From: Alligator mississippiensis
Lineage: Eukaryota; Chordata; Crocodylia; Alligatoridae
NCBI RefSeq assembly: GCF_030867095.1
Contig: NC_081824.1
Coordinates: forward strand, 90,761,882 to 90,825,881
Length of the DNA stretch: 64,000 nt
Direction: 5' to 3'
The first letter of the stretch is position 1, and every line of letters begins with the position of its first letter. The notes under the pieces were generated by a model. The model searched no databases. It was not told the origin of the DNA and saw only the letters and a program-made list of their open reading frames with translations. Positions 49,002 to 60,404 of the stretch are shown one piece after another. Both the position numbers and the translations under genes were made by a program.

Positions 49002-49868
49002 CTAAAGTTTCTTACTAAAGTACAACGTGCTCTGTTGGACTCCTTTCCCCCTCAGCCTGGCCATCCAGGGGATCCTGCCCATCGGTTCCCTCAGTGAGCC
49101 GAAGTTGGCTTTTCTAAAGCCCAGGATCCTTACTCTGCTGCTCTCCTTCCTTCCTTTCCTCAGGATCCTAAACTCAATCATCTCATGCCCAACTTGCTGT
49201 CCACTTCTACATTCCCCACCAATTCTTCCCTGTTTGTGAGGAGCAACCTGCATGGCCCCTGGTTGGCCTAACACTTGCACCAGGAAGCCATCCCCAACAC
49301 TCATCAAAAACTTCCTGGATTGCTTGTGTACTGCTATATTGCCCTTCCAGCAGATGTCAGGGGATTGCAGTCCCCCATAAGAATCTGGAAATTTCCACAA
49401 ACTGTTTGAAGAAAGCCTCATCCACCTCATCCTCTTGGTCTGATGGTTTATAGCACACACCCACCATGACATCACCCTTGTTGCTCTCCCCTCTGACCCT
49501 AACCCAAAGACAGTTCTGTCTCCAGTTTCATATTGGAGCTCAGAGAAATCATACCGCTCTTTTATGTAAAGCACAACTCTTCTTCCTCTTCTCCCCTGCC
49601 TGTCCTTCCCGAAGAGTTTGCACCCATCCATGTTAGTACTCCAATCATGTGAGCTGTCCCACCAAGTCTCTATTATTCTAATCAAATCATAGTTCCGTGA
49701 CAGTATGAGGACTTCCAATTCTTCCTCCTTATTTCCCAAGCTCTGTGTATGTGTGTACAGACATCTGAGGTAACTGGCCAATTGCCCTACTATCTCAGGA
49801 AGAATGAGAAGGCCTCCCCTGTTGCCCCCTCCCTCCTTGTGTATTTTCCAGGTCTTCCACTTCCCCAC
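49002..49868 (-). pseudogene. CR1 ORF2 endonuclease remnant (288 codons)
   Basis: The longest open frame in the window. It shows the CR1 apurinic-type endonuclease. First SYLRCLYTHTQSLGNKEEEL, then the catalytic-glutamate motif IIETWWDSSHDWS, then DRQGRRGRRVVLYIKE and SPDICWKGNIAVHKQSRKFL. The catalytic GDFN motif just before PDICWK is disrupted: the neighbouring frame reads GDCN and an indel follows (49360-49380). The end, GRIPWMARLRGKGVQ, leads toward the linker. Coding continues past 49002 in other frames. Not functional. Confidence 0.88.
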
Positions 49869-50044
49869 TTACCTCAGGACTTTGGTCTCCATCCCCCAGT
49901 AAACCTAGTTTAACCTCACTAGGTTAGTAAAACTGTCTGCAAAGATGCTCTCCCCCCTCTTCATCAATATCCATCTCTTCCTGGCAATCCTTCTTCTTGG
50001 AACAATATTCCATGGTCAAAGAAGCCAAAGCCAAGCTGGTGACA

Positions 50045-50190
50045 CTATCTATACAGCCATACATTGATCTGCAAGATATATCTGCTCTTGCCTAGGCCCT
50101 TCCTCTTGACCAGAAGGATTGAGAACACCACCTGAGATGTGGTCCCCTTCACCCTTGCACCTAGAGCCCTCGAGTCACTTTGAATAGATG
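50045..50190 (-). pseudogene. CR1 ORF1-like C-terminal remnant
   Basis: SRALGARVKGTTSQVVFSIL followed by SRYILQINVWL corresponds to the esterase-like region encoded upstream of CR1 ORF2. The open frame extends to 50359 but the upstream residues are not recognisable. Confidence 0.6.
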
Positions 50191-52489
50191 AAATAAATGA
50201 AACATTTATCTCTATTATAAACCTTTTAGCAAGTCTAACAAAGTAATGTTTGCAAAGTGCCATGCAAGCACAGAATGTTATTAAATCCAAGGAGCGAGCG
50301 ATAAAAAGTGGTAAAAACATAAAACAGGAATTGTAGGCTCGGAGGCCTGTACCAGCCATTTTACCAGGCCGTAAGTTTTCTCTGAAACCATATGAAAAGG
50401 AGAACTCTTAAAAGTTTTTGCATTTTTAAATCATCTCAGCCTACTAAAAAGCTGATGATATGTTAAGGTAGATGAATTCCGAACACTACTGCAATTACCT
50501 CTATTTTATACTGCATGTGTACTATAGTGCATTTATAAATATATATTTTGTGACTAAAGCTTTTCAAATGGCTGAGTGGCTCATTTTAGCCTATGTATAA
50601 TGTATAATTTCAAATGTAAAGTTTTGGTTGGTCTTGAATAATCTCTCTCTTTTTCCACCTACACAAGAACTGAGAAAAATGCTTATATGTGCAGATAAGA
50701 ATTTTTTACCCTTTCTCTCATAACTCAAAGATAGCTGAAAGTATTCTGCTGAAATTAAAACATTTTTTTCAAAGATAGAAGGTTAAGGTCCTAAAGGTGA
50801 TTTTTACAGGAAGTAATAAATGTGTTAAAACAGAACTTTATAATGGAAACTGATGTGAAACCTCCTGTTGACCTCTATAATACGTTTATACTGAAGCTGT
50901 GTTCTGATGTATCATTATTTAAACGCTTACTGAATCTAGGCATCTTTGGGACTTGAATTATGGGGCTTGACTTATTTTCCAGAAGGTTATAAGCATATGG
51001 GTAAAGACACGATGAAAATCTATAACTACAACTACAATGAAATTTGGTTAGTACATTTGAAAGTCTCCCTGTCAGGTGTTATATAACAGTCTCTTCACCT
51101 CTTCCAATAAATTATCCTAAAGAGAAATTCTTTTCTAATCACCAGCAGTTTTCAGCATTAGAGAAGATGCACAAGATTGCAATCTTAAAATTGTAGTAAG
51201 ATAAGTTGTACCGTTCCCTATTTCTGTCTTAATCATTGTCACTAGCTTAGATTTGTGTAGTTCTATTTTCTGTTCTTGTCACAAACTCTGTCATGAGAAT
51301 GATATCCAAGAAGTTTGATGCCTCATATACTCTGTGAAAAATGAGATAACCTACACTCGTTCAACCCTCCTCAGGGTCCTAGAGTTTCTTGACTGTGTAA
51401 TATTACTCTTCCCATTTACAGTATCAAGAACCAGTAATGCCATCTAATTAAAATTAAAATTCATGGGGCCAAAGTTTAAAGTAGACCATATATCATGCTT
51501 GAGAACTGGTGGCACAGTATGACTCAGCATGGGTAGGTAGATCTATTATTGACTTTTCAGGGCAAAATTCCAATTTTTTTATGACAAGGACAAAAAATAA
51601 CTTTGCATCAAAACCAGAACAAACCACAACAATGGCAATATAGGAATTACAGTGTACATACAATAGGAAAAATCATGTAGCAAACCATTCTTAACAAAAA
51701 AAAAGAACAAAAAAAAAGAACAAAGAAAAAAATATATATACCCACCGTAGGAGTTGACTTGAGGCCCAGAATGCAGAATACTGAACAGGATGCTCTCCAT
51801 TTTATGACAAAGGCACCTACCATATTAACCCAAATCCAAGAGGATTCTGAATTGAAGACCCTATAATAATTAAATACTAAGAGGCATGAAAAGTTTATAC
51901 ATGTATAAATTTGTTATAATTTTCAAAGTATAGTACCAAATTATTGGAATGTCATCTTAAATTCATCCTGGCAACTAGGGGTGAAGTGGCTTGACCTCTG
52001 CCCCTTGCACCCCCCAGCACCTGCACCCCCTTCTCCCTCTGCCAGTCCTCTGTAGCCTGAGCCCCCACCACTTAAAATCCATCAGGGCCCCAGCCTCATT
52101 CTGCCCCAGTGCACAGAGAACAGGGTAACTTTGACCCCAACCCAGTCATGGAGCAGCGAGGATTTAGACTCCACTGTGCATAAAGACAAGAGAAAGGTCA
52201 GCTTCTAGGTCCACCAGTAAGAAAAGCTTAGAAGTGTGGTGGTACAGTAGGTGCACATAGCATTTCTTCCCTACCATCCACAAATATGCAAAATGTAGAA
52301 GTAGCTATCTGATAATACTTGAATACCCAGGAAGAAAGCACTTTGGCCAAAAATAATGGACAGAAATATTGCAGCAGAGATCATGAGGTCCATCTTGCTT
52401 ATATATTCTACTTTGGAAGCCATGATTCTTGCACTCCTGGCTGTTCAGTGATTCAGCTTCAACAGGAACAATAAAGAATGCCCTACCAA
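50191..52489. other. AT-rich sequence, no recognisable feature
   Basis: A-rich run with ATATATA at 51698-51740. 51990-52180 is GC-richer and unassigned. Confidence 0.4.
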
Positions 52490-52560
52490 GCCTACTGTCT
52501 AGCCAGGCAGTTAGGGCACCCCCCACCCCAGGGATGCAGGTTTAAATCCCCTCAAACTGA
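52490..52560 (+). mobile_element. tRNA-like SINE head fragment
   Basis: TAGCCAGGCAGTTAGGGCAC followed about 30 bases on by GGTTTAAATCC (52539-52549), a B-box-like element, matches the head of reptile tRNA-derived repeats. It does not fold as a functional tRNA gene by eye. Confidence 0.4.
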
Positions 52561-54899
52561 AGAGAGTTCAGAGTCCAGGTCTTCTGTTTCTTGAATAGTA
52601 TGACCCAGATAAGTGATGCCAGATCAATCTGAAAGCTTGATCCAGCTCAGGCCCTAATCCTAGTGCATAGCGCATGACAAAGGCCAGCCCAGGGCCAACA
52701 TTCAACTGCATGGGGATTAGCAACAGGGGAATGGTGGCAGTGTTAATGGTGACTTCTCCCCCGCCACCAAATTTCCAGATCTGTGGAGAGACCCACAGGC
52801 CAGATAACATGGCTCTGCAGGATGGGGGTTGGGCACTTCTGTTCTAACTATTAGGCTGTCATGCAAAAGTTGGGCTGCACCACCCCACCAATTAAGTGTG
52901 GCCAGAGTTCCACTTCATACTGAACTCAATTCTGTCAGTATCAGCTAGGCATGTAAGGGGGATAGCTAGCATTTTGGGATCTTAAGTAGACTTTATGTGC
53001 GTGCTAGCCTTTGTCTGGGTTGCAATAGAATTTAGGCAAAAATTAAGCCCTTTGGTGCTTGATTTAACTCACATTTGAAAATACTCAGAAGCCTATGGCT
53101 AAACACCTAGGAAAGCAGGCCAAAACAAAAGCACCAAACTAGTTCTGTCACAGCTGCATTACAGTTATCAAGCTCACTTTTGGGAACTTTGATTTCTAAA
53201 TTGTGCATAAGTCCTGTTTAAGCTTCTGTGAGAATTATTTGAATTTAGCCCTGATATTTTAGCATTAATAATAGTTATGTCATTAAGTCTATGTTTTTTA
53301 ATTAAGTCTATGATTAAATTTTTAAGTTTTTTTTTTTTTAATGGCTTGCTACAGGATTACTGTCATTCCTATTCAATGCAATTCCTATACAATGCAATTC
53401 CTATATGGCCATTGAGAAAATGTTCATAATGTAATTTGTTCTGGTTGTGATGTTAAAGATTGTTTTGTTTTGTTTTTCTCATAAGCAATGGGAATTTCCA
53501 CCTGAAAAATAAAGATGAGATGAGACTACTTCATTAAAGGTTATAATGTAGAAGTCACTATCTGATATCATGTTATGGAAAAGTTTAATTAAAATAAAAT
53601 GGTCTTTAGTTTTCTAAATAAAGCAAGTTATTCCTCATGTGGCATTGTTCTAAGTAATTCATTATATAAAAGATTTTAATCATTATACAAGGTTCATAAT
53701 GTCATGCTAGCATGTAAAGGCAATGTCAATTCCTTTATACTATGCTGTATACTCTACATAAAATTATAAGAGGGATGTCTTATTGCCTGGCTTGATCAGA
53801 TTATTCATTCTAAACAATCTTAAATGGATTTCATAGTCTGCATTTATATGAACTCTAGTAAAATAGTGTAAATTGATGATGAACGGGCCTGAAAGACATT
53901 TATTCAATTCATACTCTTGTGGCAATATTTTGTAAAACCTAGTTTTCATCAAGTCTTGAACTGAAAAGATTGATTTGCTTGTCATGTTGAACAGAGCCTA
54001 AAAGTATTTTAAGGAACTATTGACCCTAAGCAGAGCACCAGCAGAGTCTTCTGGGCATCTAGCTAAAGGCAGCTCAAGATTTCTGAGATAACCCAAATTG
54101 TCTCTCTTATGAAACACTGCAACAGAGTTCACAGCAGACTGAAAAACTCAAGAAATTTTCCATAATTAAGGGTAAGGTAGACGGACTCTGCTAAAAGCAT
54201 CATTTACATAAATACAGCTAGATTTCTACTTGCATCTTCTTGGGAGAAAAAGAAAATCAATATAGGTTTCTTTTCATATTATTTTCATTATCATTTCCAC
54301 ATTTAAGTATACTCCAAAATTATGCACGAGTAATTCTGGCTGAATGTTAAAAGATGAACAAAGATGACTATGAGATCACGTTGAGTACTAGACATGTATC
54401 TGTCAAACTGTTAGAATGCACTGTCAAATATCTCTCATTGTATGTACCTAAGGAAACGTACACTTGGGGAAATCAGTAAAACTAAGTGGTAGAGAATCTG
54501 ATAGGGAAATTGTTCTGTGATGGAGTTGTGATCCTCACTTAGTGAGAGAGAGAGACTGCCGTTACAAACAAGCCCTTCATGACTTTGAAGCATGCTTGCT
54601 TCTGGCTCTACCCCCTGCAACTATAAGGGTGCAAGCCAGGGAAAGAATCGATTCAGGCTCCACAGTGGAATAAACCAGAGGTTGTGAAGTGATGCTGGCC
54701 AGCTCCCAATGGGGAAGAAATAGATCCTTGCTAAAGGCTGTAGTGAGGACTGGAGACTGTGGAGTGATTGGTAGACAAGCCAAAAGACTGATTTGGACTC
54801 TTTTTCAGAGGTTTGTAATATGCAGATGAAGAGACAGATAGTCCAGAAGAGGACAAATATTTGTTATCAGCATTAGCCAAAGGGCTAAGTCAAGACTAA
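52561..54899. other. AT-rich sequence, no recognisable feature
   Basis: T-run at 53326-53339. The octamer-like words CCTATTCAATGCAATT and CCTATACAATGCAATT repeat in tandem at 53367-53400. No coding. Confidence 0.4.
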
Positions 54900-55432
54900 G
54901 GCCGAATGAGCATAAGATTAATTAGCCTGCACCTGCAAGCAACCCAAGGGAGTCACCTGACCAGAAGGAGGCAGGGCCCTGGAAGAGAGATAAGGTAGCC
55001 CCAGAGCCAGGGCAGGCAATCTGGATGTGGCTGCTAAGCAGAGAAGAGTTCTCAAGAGGTTCCTGTAACTAAGAAGCAAACTGTGAATGTGTTAGGCTCA
55101 GAAACAGCTAAGGAAGCTGAGGGCTAGTAGCTGATTAGGACCCAGGGTTGGGTAGTAGTTTTCTTATAGCCATGAAGGCTTCTGCTTTATGTTTGGTTTC
55201 AGTATACTAAGAGAAGAATTGGTGGTTTGGGGGGACTGTAAGGGGAGCCTTGGAGGTCCCATAACACTGGCAGGGGGCATGGGGATAACAATACCATATT
55301 GCCTGAGAGGGGCAATCTAATTGCACCTGTGAGGAGTGCACCTAGCAAACCCAGAGTGGTGATTCCATAGTGCCTGAGAGGCACAATTTATAGTGCCTGC
55401 AAAGTGCACACCTAGAATGCCCAGAGGACATG
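54900..55432 (+). mobile_element. LTR fragment related to the LTR at 1506-2644
   Basis: Shares with 1506-2644 the order GTCACCTGACCAGAAGG (GTCAGCTGACCGGAAGG there), a GCAGGGCC block, TTATAGCCA, GGTGGTTTGGGG and a GGAGGTCCCATAA-like segment. It then has tandem repeats near its 3' end. The left boundary and true 3' end are unclear, and LINE coding begins just after 55432. Confidence 0.62.
55291..55432 (+). repeat. Two tandem 71-bp units
   Basis: Units 55291-55361 and 55362-55432 both read AT-CCATA-TGCCTGAGAGG..CAAT...GTGCA..CCTAG..CCCAGAG. Confidence 0.8.
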
Positions 55433-55454
55433 AACCAGTCACACAGGACTTGAC

Positions 55455-55821
55455 TATGAAACTAAGGAAAAGATTATACTTAGCTAGTCAACCTCTTCAT
55501 CTTCCACTGACCATTAGATACCATGCAATAGTCATCAGAGTATATGCCCTGAGCCTCGATGCAGATGATGAAATAAGAAAGGGATACTATTCTAAACTCA
55601 ACCAAGTCCTATTATCTGCCTGCAGGGACAATAAGATAATTCTACTTGGTGATTTCAGTACTAGAGTGGCCATGGAGTCTGAGCTATGGAAAGAAGCATT
55701 CAGAAAGGAAGGGGTGGCAAAAGTCAATTCAAATGGAAATCTTCTCCTGAGCAAATGTTTGGAACATGATCTAATTGTAGCTGGGGTGAGGGCTATGGCC
55801 CTCCTGGAGCAGAAGCACTAA
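55455..55821 (+). pseudogene. LINE endonuclease remnant
   Basis: The open frame is 55393-55821, but recognisable homology starts near 55455. Motifs in order are VIRVYALSLDADDEI (normally VYAPT-DADDE), YSKLNQVL, the catalytic strand IILLGDFSTRVA and KVNSNGNLLL. The catalytic asparagine of the GDFN motif is a serine here, so the enzyme would be inactive even if expressed. The N-terminal glutamate motif and the C-terminal SDH region are missing. Confidence 0.8.
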
Positions 55822-56289
55822 ATGATGGCCCCACTCTCCATTCTCCTCACTCCTGGATTTGCCCACCACACCTTGGTCTTAAGTGACAGAAGGGAGTGAA
55901 TGGGAAAATTAGTCTTTGAGTTAGTCCATCATGTAGGTTAAGGAGAGTCCCACCAGATGTCTTTGCAAGGCTCCTCCTCCTTTACACCCCTTACTGTCCC
56001 AAATGATGTAAACAAAAGAAGCAGCCAAGGAAGAGTTTAGAAGAGCCTGCTAAAAGCAATATTTTCCAGCACTGCTTTAGTGAGAAACTCTCCAAACCTC
56101 CCTGATGATCTTGACACCCTTCATCACTGGGAGAGCCTCACAGAAGGCATCTATGAGGTTTGCAAAGAAAATGATATGGAAATACAAGCTCTCATTGAAA
56201 TCAGACTCCATCTGGAGTCAGCATTCATTATTGTATGGACTGGAATCTCTTTAACATCAACTGGCTATGTTCCAAATCAAAGATAACCA

Positions 56290-56517
56290 ACACCTCCATT
56301 ATTAATCTTCAATATGCTGAAAACTGTGTCATGTGAAAGCTCAATTGGAGAGTTCCTGGTTACTCTCTACTGCTTCTGCATATGAAATGCTTGGATTCAC
56401 TGTCAACTTTAAGAAAACCAAGATCCTTTACCAATCCACCCCAAATCAACCACCTACAATTAGAGGACAGTCCTTGGAGAATTTTGAGCATTTCTCCTAC
56501 CTAGGTAGCTGCCTTTC
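56290..56517 (+). pseudogene. LINE reverse transcriptase fragment
   Basis: The catalytic box is degraded to LQYAEN (normally FADD/YADD) near 56310. After a shift, SAYEMLGFTVNFKKTKILYQ and FEHFSYLGSCLS give the conserved thumb-side KKTK..LYLGS pattern. About 70 residues are visible in two frames. Confidence 0.78.
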
Positions 56518-56720
56518 TGTGACAGAGAGCCTGGGGATCCTGTCACTTTAAGGGGAAATAACACTGCAGTTAGGACCCAGGGCAGCTAAAGAGAGGCTAG
56601 CTGTGAAAGGGCAGGCAAGAAACATACAGTACCTGCAAGAAACTCAAGTTCCCAAGAGTGAACATTCCCTATGATCAGAAAGCCTGGAAACAGGATTTTA
56701 AATCTGGAGGTCAGGTGTTG
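56518..56720 (+). mobile_element. LTR-like 5' end within the LINE
   Basis: TGTGACAGAGAGCCTGGGG begins exactly where LINE homology stops, with LTR-style GC-rich wording after it. The other end was not found. Confidence 0.35.
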
Positions 56721-58821
56721 GTACTGTTATCAGATATTGGATCAAAATTGATGGCTTGATAGCAAAGCCCTCACAAAGTGATCAAGTCTGACCAGTAGAC
56801 TCTGAGGCACACCAACATGGAAAAAGACATACTAGTAAGACCTGCAAAACCCATGAGACACCATTAAGTGTTCTGTACTCTTACAAGCCTGGGGCAGGTG
56901 CCTGTTTGGAAACTGTCTGTGTAACCAAGATGCTAAGAACAACAAAGGATCCAAGCCAACTCTTCATTTTAAGGATATCCCAGAGAGGTCCTGACAAAAC
57001 AACTGCATATATCATCATGAATGCTGGAGCAATGTTATCTCACAGGAACGAGTTTGAGAAATACTCAGTCCTGCAAGTCAGCAGAAAACTGATTCCTCAA
57101 TGCAACAGGGGAAAAAAGGATATTTAGTCAGTAAGTTGGTACTAAAGTTCCTTACATACTACATACAGGAAAATCACTTCATGGATCATGCAGCTTTAAA
57201 ATGGCTAAATGTAATAAAGAATGAAAGCAATAGACTGGAAGCTCTTTTTGGTTACATATCCTATTGAAAAGAAAAAAGACTATCAGCCTGTTAAGAAGTA
57301 TTCCAGTGTAGACTTCCCTTCCAGGCATTACAAAGGCATAGTTCTCTACACAGGGGGATACATCATCTCTGAGAAGACAAAGGTATCTAATGAGGTTTAC
57401 AAACTGTGCACAAGAGGAAGAACTTGAAAGTGAAGGACCCTTTACAGTTTTGAAGCCCGCTCACTTCCAACTCCATCCTCTGAGACTGCAGGTATTTGGT
57501 ATGGAATGAAAAATTAAGAAAAACTGTACTTATCACATATACTTCTATTTATATAATAGTCTGAAGAAGCTTTTTATGCCCCATATAGCTTACAATCTTT
57601 AATGAATTTCATGGGAAATGTCTAGTGCACGTATAGGTAAATCTGGTCAGAATTTTTCTGGGAAAATGTAGCAAAATTAAACCAAAAATTTCTGAATAAA
57701 ACTGCTTAGATTCACGCAACTTTCAGCAAACCAGAAAGGGACTTTCTATGCAAGTCTACCTGGATTTATGGGTGGATACTGGGCACTCAAGACATGGTGG
57801 TTGCAGTTTCTGAAGCTATGGGACAGCACTACTAAGGAGACTGCCTCAGATCCAGAGATGCTGCTGATTCCAGAATCTAAAACTAAGCTGGCAGACATGC
57901 CAGGGTTCCAGATTTCTAGCTACAAACCTGGGAATCTGCAAATCCTGAGAGCTACATCTCTAACCAGAGCTTCCAGGATCCCTGCCAGGGAGTTGGGCCT
58001 CTAATCCTGGAGTCTTAGGACTGGTTCCCAGGGTCTGCAAAGTTGGGGACATGAAAACTTCCAGATGTCCAGGCAAACTGGTGAAAGTCAAAATCAGCAG
58101 TGTCCTAGAGCATACACTTCATTTTGGAAATCTCATGTTTCAAAAATGATTTTTCCCCTGTTATCAGTACATAAGAAATTTTAGATGCATTTCAATTCCA
58201 GCTCCCAAGTGATTCAGTTACACTAACCATCATTACATAGTTTGACAGAGTAAGTAACCTGGCAAGATGGAAGGCAGGAAGATTAAACAACATTTCAGGA
58301 GAGCTCGTCAAAACTTTAATAATTTGCAGTCAAAATTTTTTGTTGAAATTGTTTTTTGTAGGAAGACATAAGTTCAAGAAAATTTAACAGGAAAAATCAA
58401 ATAATCTTGGTATGACTGAACAAACATTTCAATCTAATCATTTTAACAAATTTAAGCTTTTTTTGTAGATATGTTCTATGCTGTTTTATATTTAAAAATC
58501 TAAAACACAGTGTTTCAACATTAGCAAAAAGAAAGCAAGGTGGCTGCCCCAAATCAAAACATCCTGGAATTCTTACTTGGTAGGAATGTCAGTTCTTTTC
58601 TGAATTAAAATATTATAATTTTCCATAAAACAGAAATTTCAGTTTCTACACATCAGAGTGTAAACTTGTATGTAAGGAAAATATATCTATTTAGGTTTGT
58701 AAAACATACACAATACAAATAGATGGTTAAAATTAGAGAGAGTGAATGGAGGTGCACTATCTGAGCCATAAATGAAACAGGCTCCAAAGTGTGCCAAGCT
58801 CTAGTGAACATGGATTACTAA
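56721..58821. other. Mostly unassigned; 57640-58110 resembles 22865-23310
   Basis: 57640-58110 has a GGTCAGAATTTTTC start and a CCAGG/CTGGG-rich part, as noted for 22865-23310. No domain was found in frames of up to 78 codons. Confidence 0.35.
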
Positions 58822-59045
58822 CAGGGCTGACGCGTCCTATCCTGCGAAACCTGTGGCCACAGGGGGTCCCACAGCTAAGGGGTCCCTTGAGTCCGGCTGC
58901 TTACCACCTCCACCCACTCCCAGCTTCTTCGGCTGCTTGCCATCCTCGCCACCCTCCACCACCACCACCTACTTCTTTGCGGCAGGGGGCCCCAAAACTA
59001 TTTGTTGCAGGGCCCTCCCCAAAAAAAAATTGTGGGCCAACCCTC
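58822..59045. mobile_element. Short hAT MITE with perfect 8-bp target duplication
   Basis: The left end CAGGGCTGACG and the right end (reverse complement GAGGGTTGGCC) are inverted. The flanks ATTACTAA at 58814-58821 and 59046-59053 are identical. The interior is GC-rich, with a CCACC run (58946-58970) and an A-run near 59020. The two 66-88 codon frames are proline-rich readings of this and not genes. The identical duplication suggests it is among the youngest insertions here. Confidence 0.85.
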
Positions 59046-59053
59046 ATTACTAA

Positions 59054-60035
59054 GTAAGAAATGTCAATTTAGACTGCTGACTGGCATCACAGTTGACCAT
59101 TATGGACTGCCTCAAACATTTTAACTGTTCATTAATTTCATTAAACTTAGAAGGTGAGATAAATGTTATGAATCCAGCACAAGTATAAATGGAACATGCT
59201 TCTCCTTTCAGAACATTATTTTAAATTTATTTGATGAAGAACGAGTGCTTTTACATCAGTGCATTCCAAGGTGAGTCATTTTATAATATGAAAACCCAAT
59301 CACCTCAACTGGCTGTGTTCCCACTGGCAAGGCAAAAAAGCTGGCCATTAAATTGCCATATAAAGTTATAGGGAGACCATTAGCAATGTTCAAGTTAAGG
59401 TTGTGTCAGCAATAGCCTTTCTATCATAAACCCCCATTTCTCAGGGGGTTTATGACTTGCCATAAAAATTGACTGTGATCTCTTATTCAGTAGTGAATAT
59501 TTTTCAAATGTACTTTAAAAAAAATCTTGCCATTTTTGTAGCTTCTACACTAAAATTAGAATTCTACTAACTTTGCCATACTGAAACTTAGAAACTTAGG
59601 ATTAAAAATAAACATGTCAGTTATTTCAGGAGGCAAAATATAAAACAGATCAGCCATTTTTCATGTACTGAAACACAAGAGAGTACGGTCTTGTCTTCAC
59701 AGCTGAAAAAAACAGCCTCATTGTTTTACTTTTGGGTAACTAAAGCATGTCACCTTCCTCCAAGGTAAAAACACAATGGAGGCAACTACATCCAGATCTT
59801 CAGTTTACCTTGTAAAACTATAATGCCCTATTGTCACTCCAATATCTAATTCCTTGCCCTGGTTTTGATAAGAAGAGATATCTGAAAAAAATGGATTTAT
59901 TATAGAATGAAAATCCAATGTTTCAAGCAGATCTAGTTGCAAACAAAAAAAAAATCAACAAAAACATAGATGTTCCAACTGTGTAAGCAGAACTGAAAAA
60001 GGTTGGTCTACTCCTATCCCTAGAGCAGGGGTTTG
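59054..60035. other. AT-rich sequence, no recognisable feature
   Basis: A small inverted pair (TCATAAACCCCC..GGGGGTTTATGA, 59424-59453) was noted. At 60026 a hAT-like end (CAGGGGTTTGAAACC) abuts the next MITE. Confidence 0.4.
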
Positions 60036-60165
60036 AAACCTTTAGCCACGTCCAGATGTGCAAGGACATGCATCTGCAGCAGCACAAATAGTAGTGGCAC
60101 AAATTTGTGCCACTACTTTGTGCTGCGGCGCATGCCCCTGCACGTGCACTTTATTGCAGAACATT
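60036..60165 (+). mobile_element. MITE fragment, CATCCAGATG family
   Basis: Begins TTAGCCACGTCCAGATGTGC and aligns with 15501-15610. The element is cut after about 120 bp, where the next MITE begins. Confidence 0.65.
60079..60126. repeat. Near-perfect 48-bp hairpin
   Basis: GCAGCACAAATAGTAGTGGC opposes GCCACTACTTTGTGCTGC around CACAAATTTGTG. There are only two unpaired bases. Confidence 0.88.
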
Positions 60166-60404
60166 GGGCGTTTCTACACGTTCATTAATGTATCATCGTT
60201 GTGGTGCATTAAGTTTAGTACTTGGTTAACCAAGTACTAAATCAATACACCATAACTCGCACTACTGCACAGTAGTGCTGGCACATGGATTTTTAGTGAC
60301 ACTTACTGTACAGTAGCCTAATACTACTGCACAGTAGCATATTAGCACGGTTTTTGCCCAGCATGCTACTGCTACTAAGTATTTAAGGCTCAAATTCAGA
60401 TACT
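60166..60404 (+). mobile_element. MITE, TTAATGTGC family, one end lost
   Basis: GGGCGTTTCTACACGTTCAT matches the inverted end of 32335-32586, as do GTGCATTAAGTTTAGTAC and the CAGTAG words. A palindrome (TTTAGTACTTGGTTAACCAAGTACTAAA) lies at 60212-60239. The far end is replaced by CR1 sequence. Confidence 0.68.

Larger units (their letters stand above)
47852..50190 (-). mobile_element. Long CR1 LINE with internal deletion
   Basis: On the minus strand this copy carries, in order, the end of the ORF1-like esterase region (50190-50045), the ORF2 endonuclease (49868-49002) and the linker (about 48990-48640). The first part of the reverse transcriptase (about 48620-48250), the thumb/C-terminus (about 48245-48050) and the 3' tail (to 47852, GGTTGGAAGGGACCTCAGG) follow. 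At about 48248 the sequence jumps from the fingers to the thumb. Compared with the copy at 60405-61985, about 740 bp containing the catalytic FADD box are gone. The remaining parts are broken by shifts. Confidence 0.87.
55433..56517 (+). mobile_element. Decayed non-CR1 LINE (endonuclease and reverse transcriptase pieces)
   Basis: An endonuclease piece (55455-55821) and a reverse transcriptase piece (about 56290-56517) lie in the same orientation. Only about 460 bp separate them, where a complete LINE would need more, so there is an internal deletion. The protein wording resembles the vertebrate elements often mis-annotated as craniofacial development protein 2-like (RTE-type). The clade is inferred, not proven. 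An LTR-like sequence starts at about 56518 and cuts the reverse transcriptase. Confidence 0.75.

Noticed and set aside
52490-52560. A functional tRNA gene suggested by the B-box-like GGTTTAAATCC
   Set aside because: No acceptor-stem pairing or proper A box. It fits a tRNA-derived SINE fragment better.
60058-60240. 60-codon frame with CATTLCCGACPCTC-like cysteines as a small secreted peptide
   Set aside because: Produced by the MITE hairpin at 60079-60126 and the next MITE. The same kind of frame appears in the sister copy at 15506.
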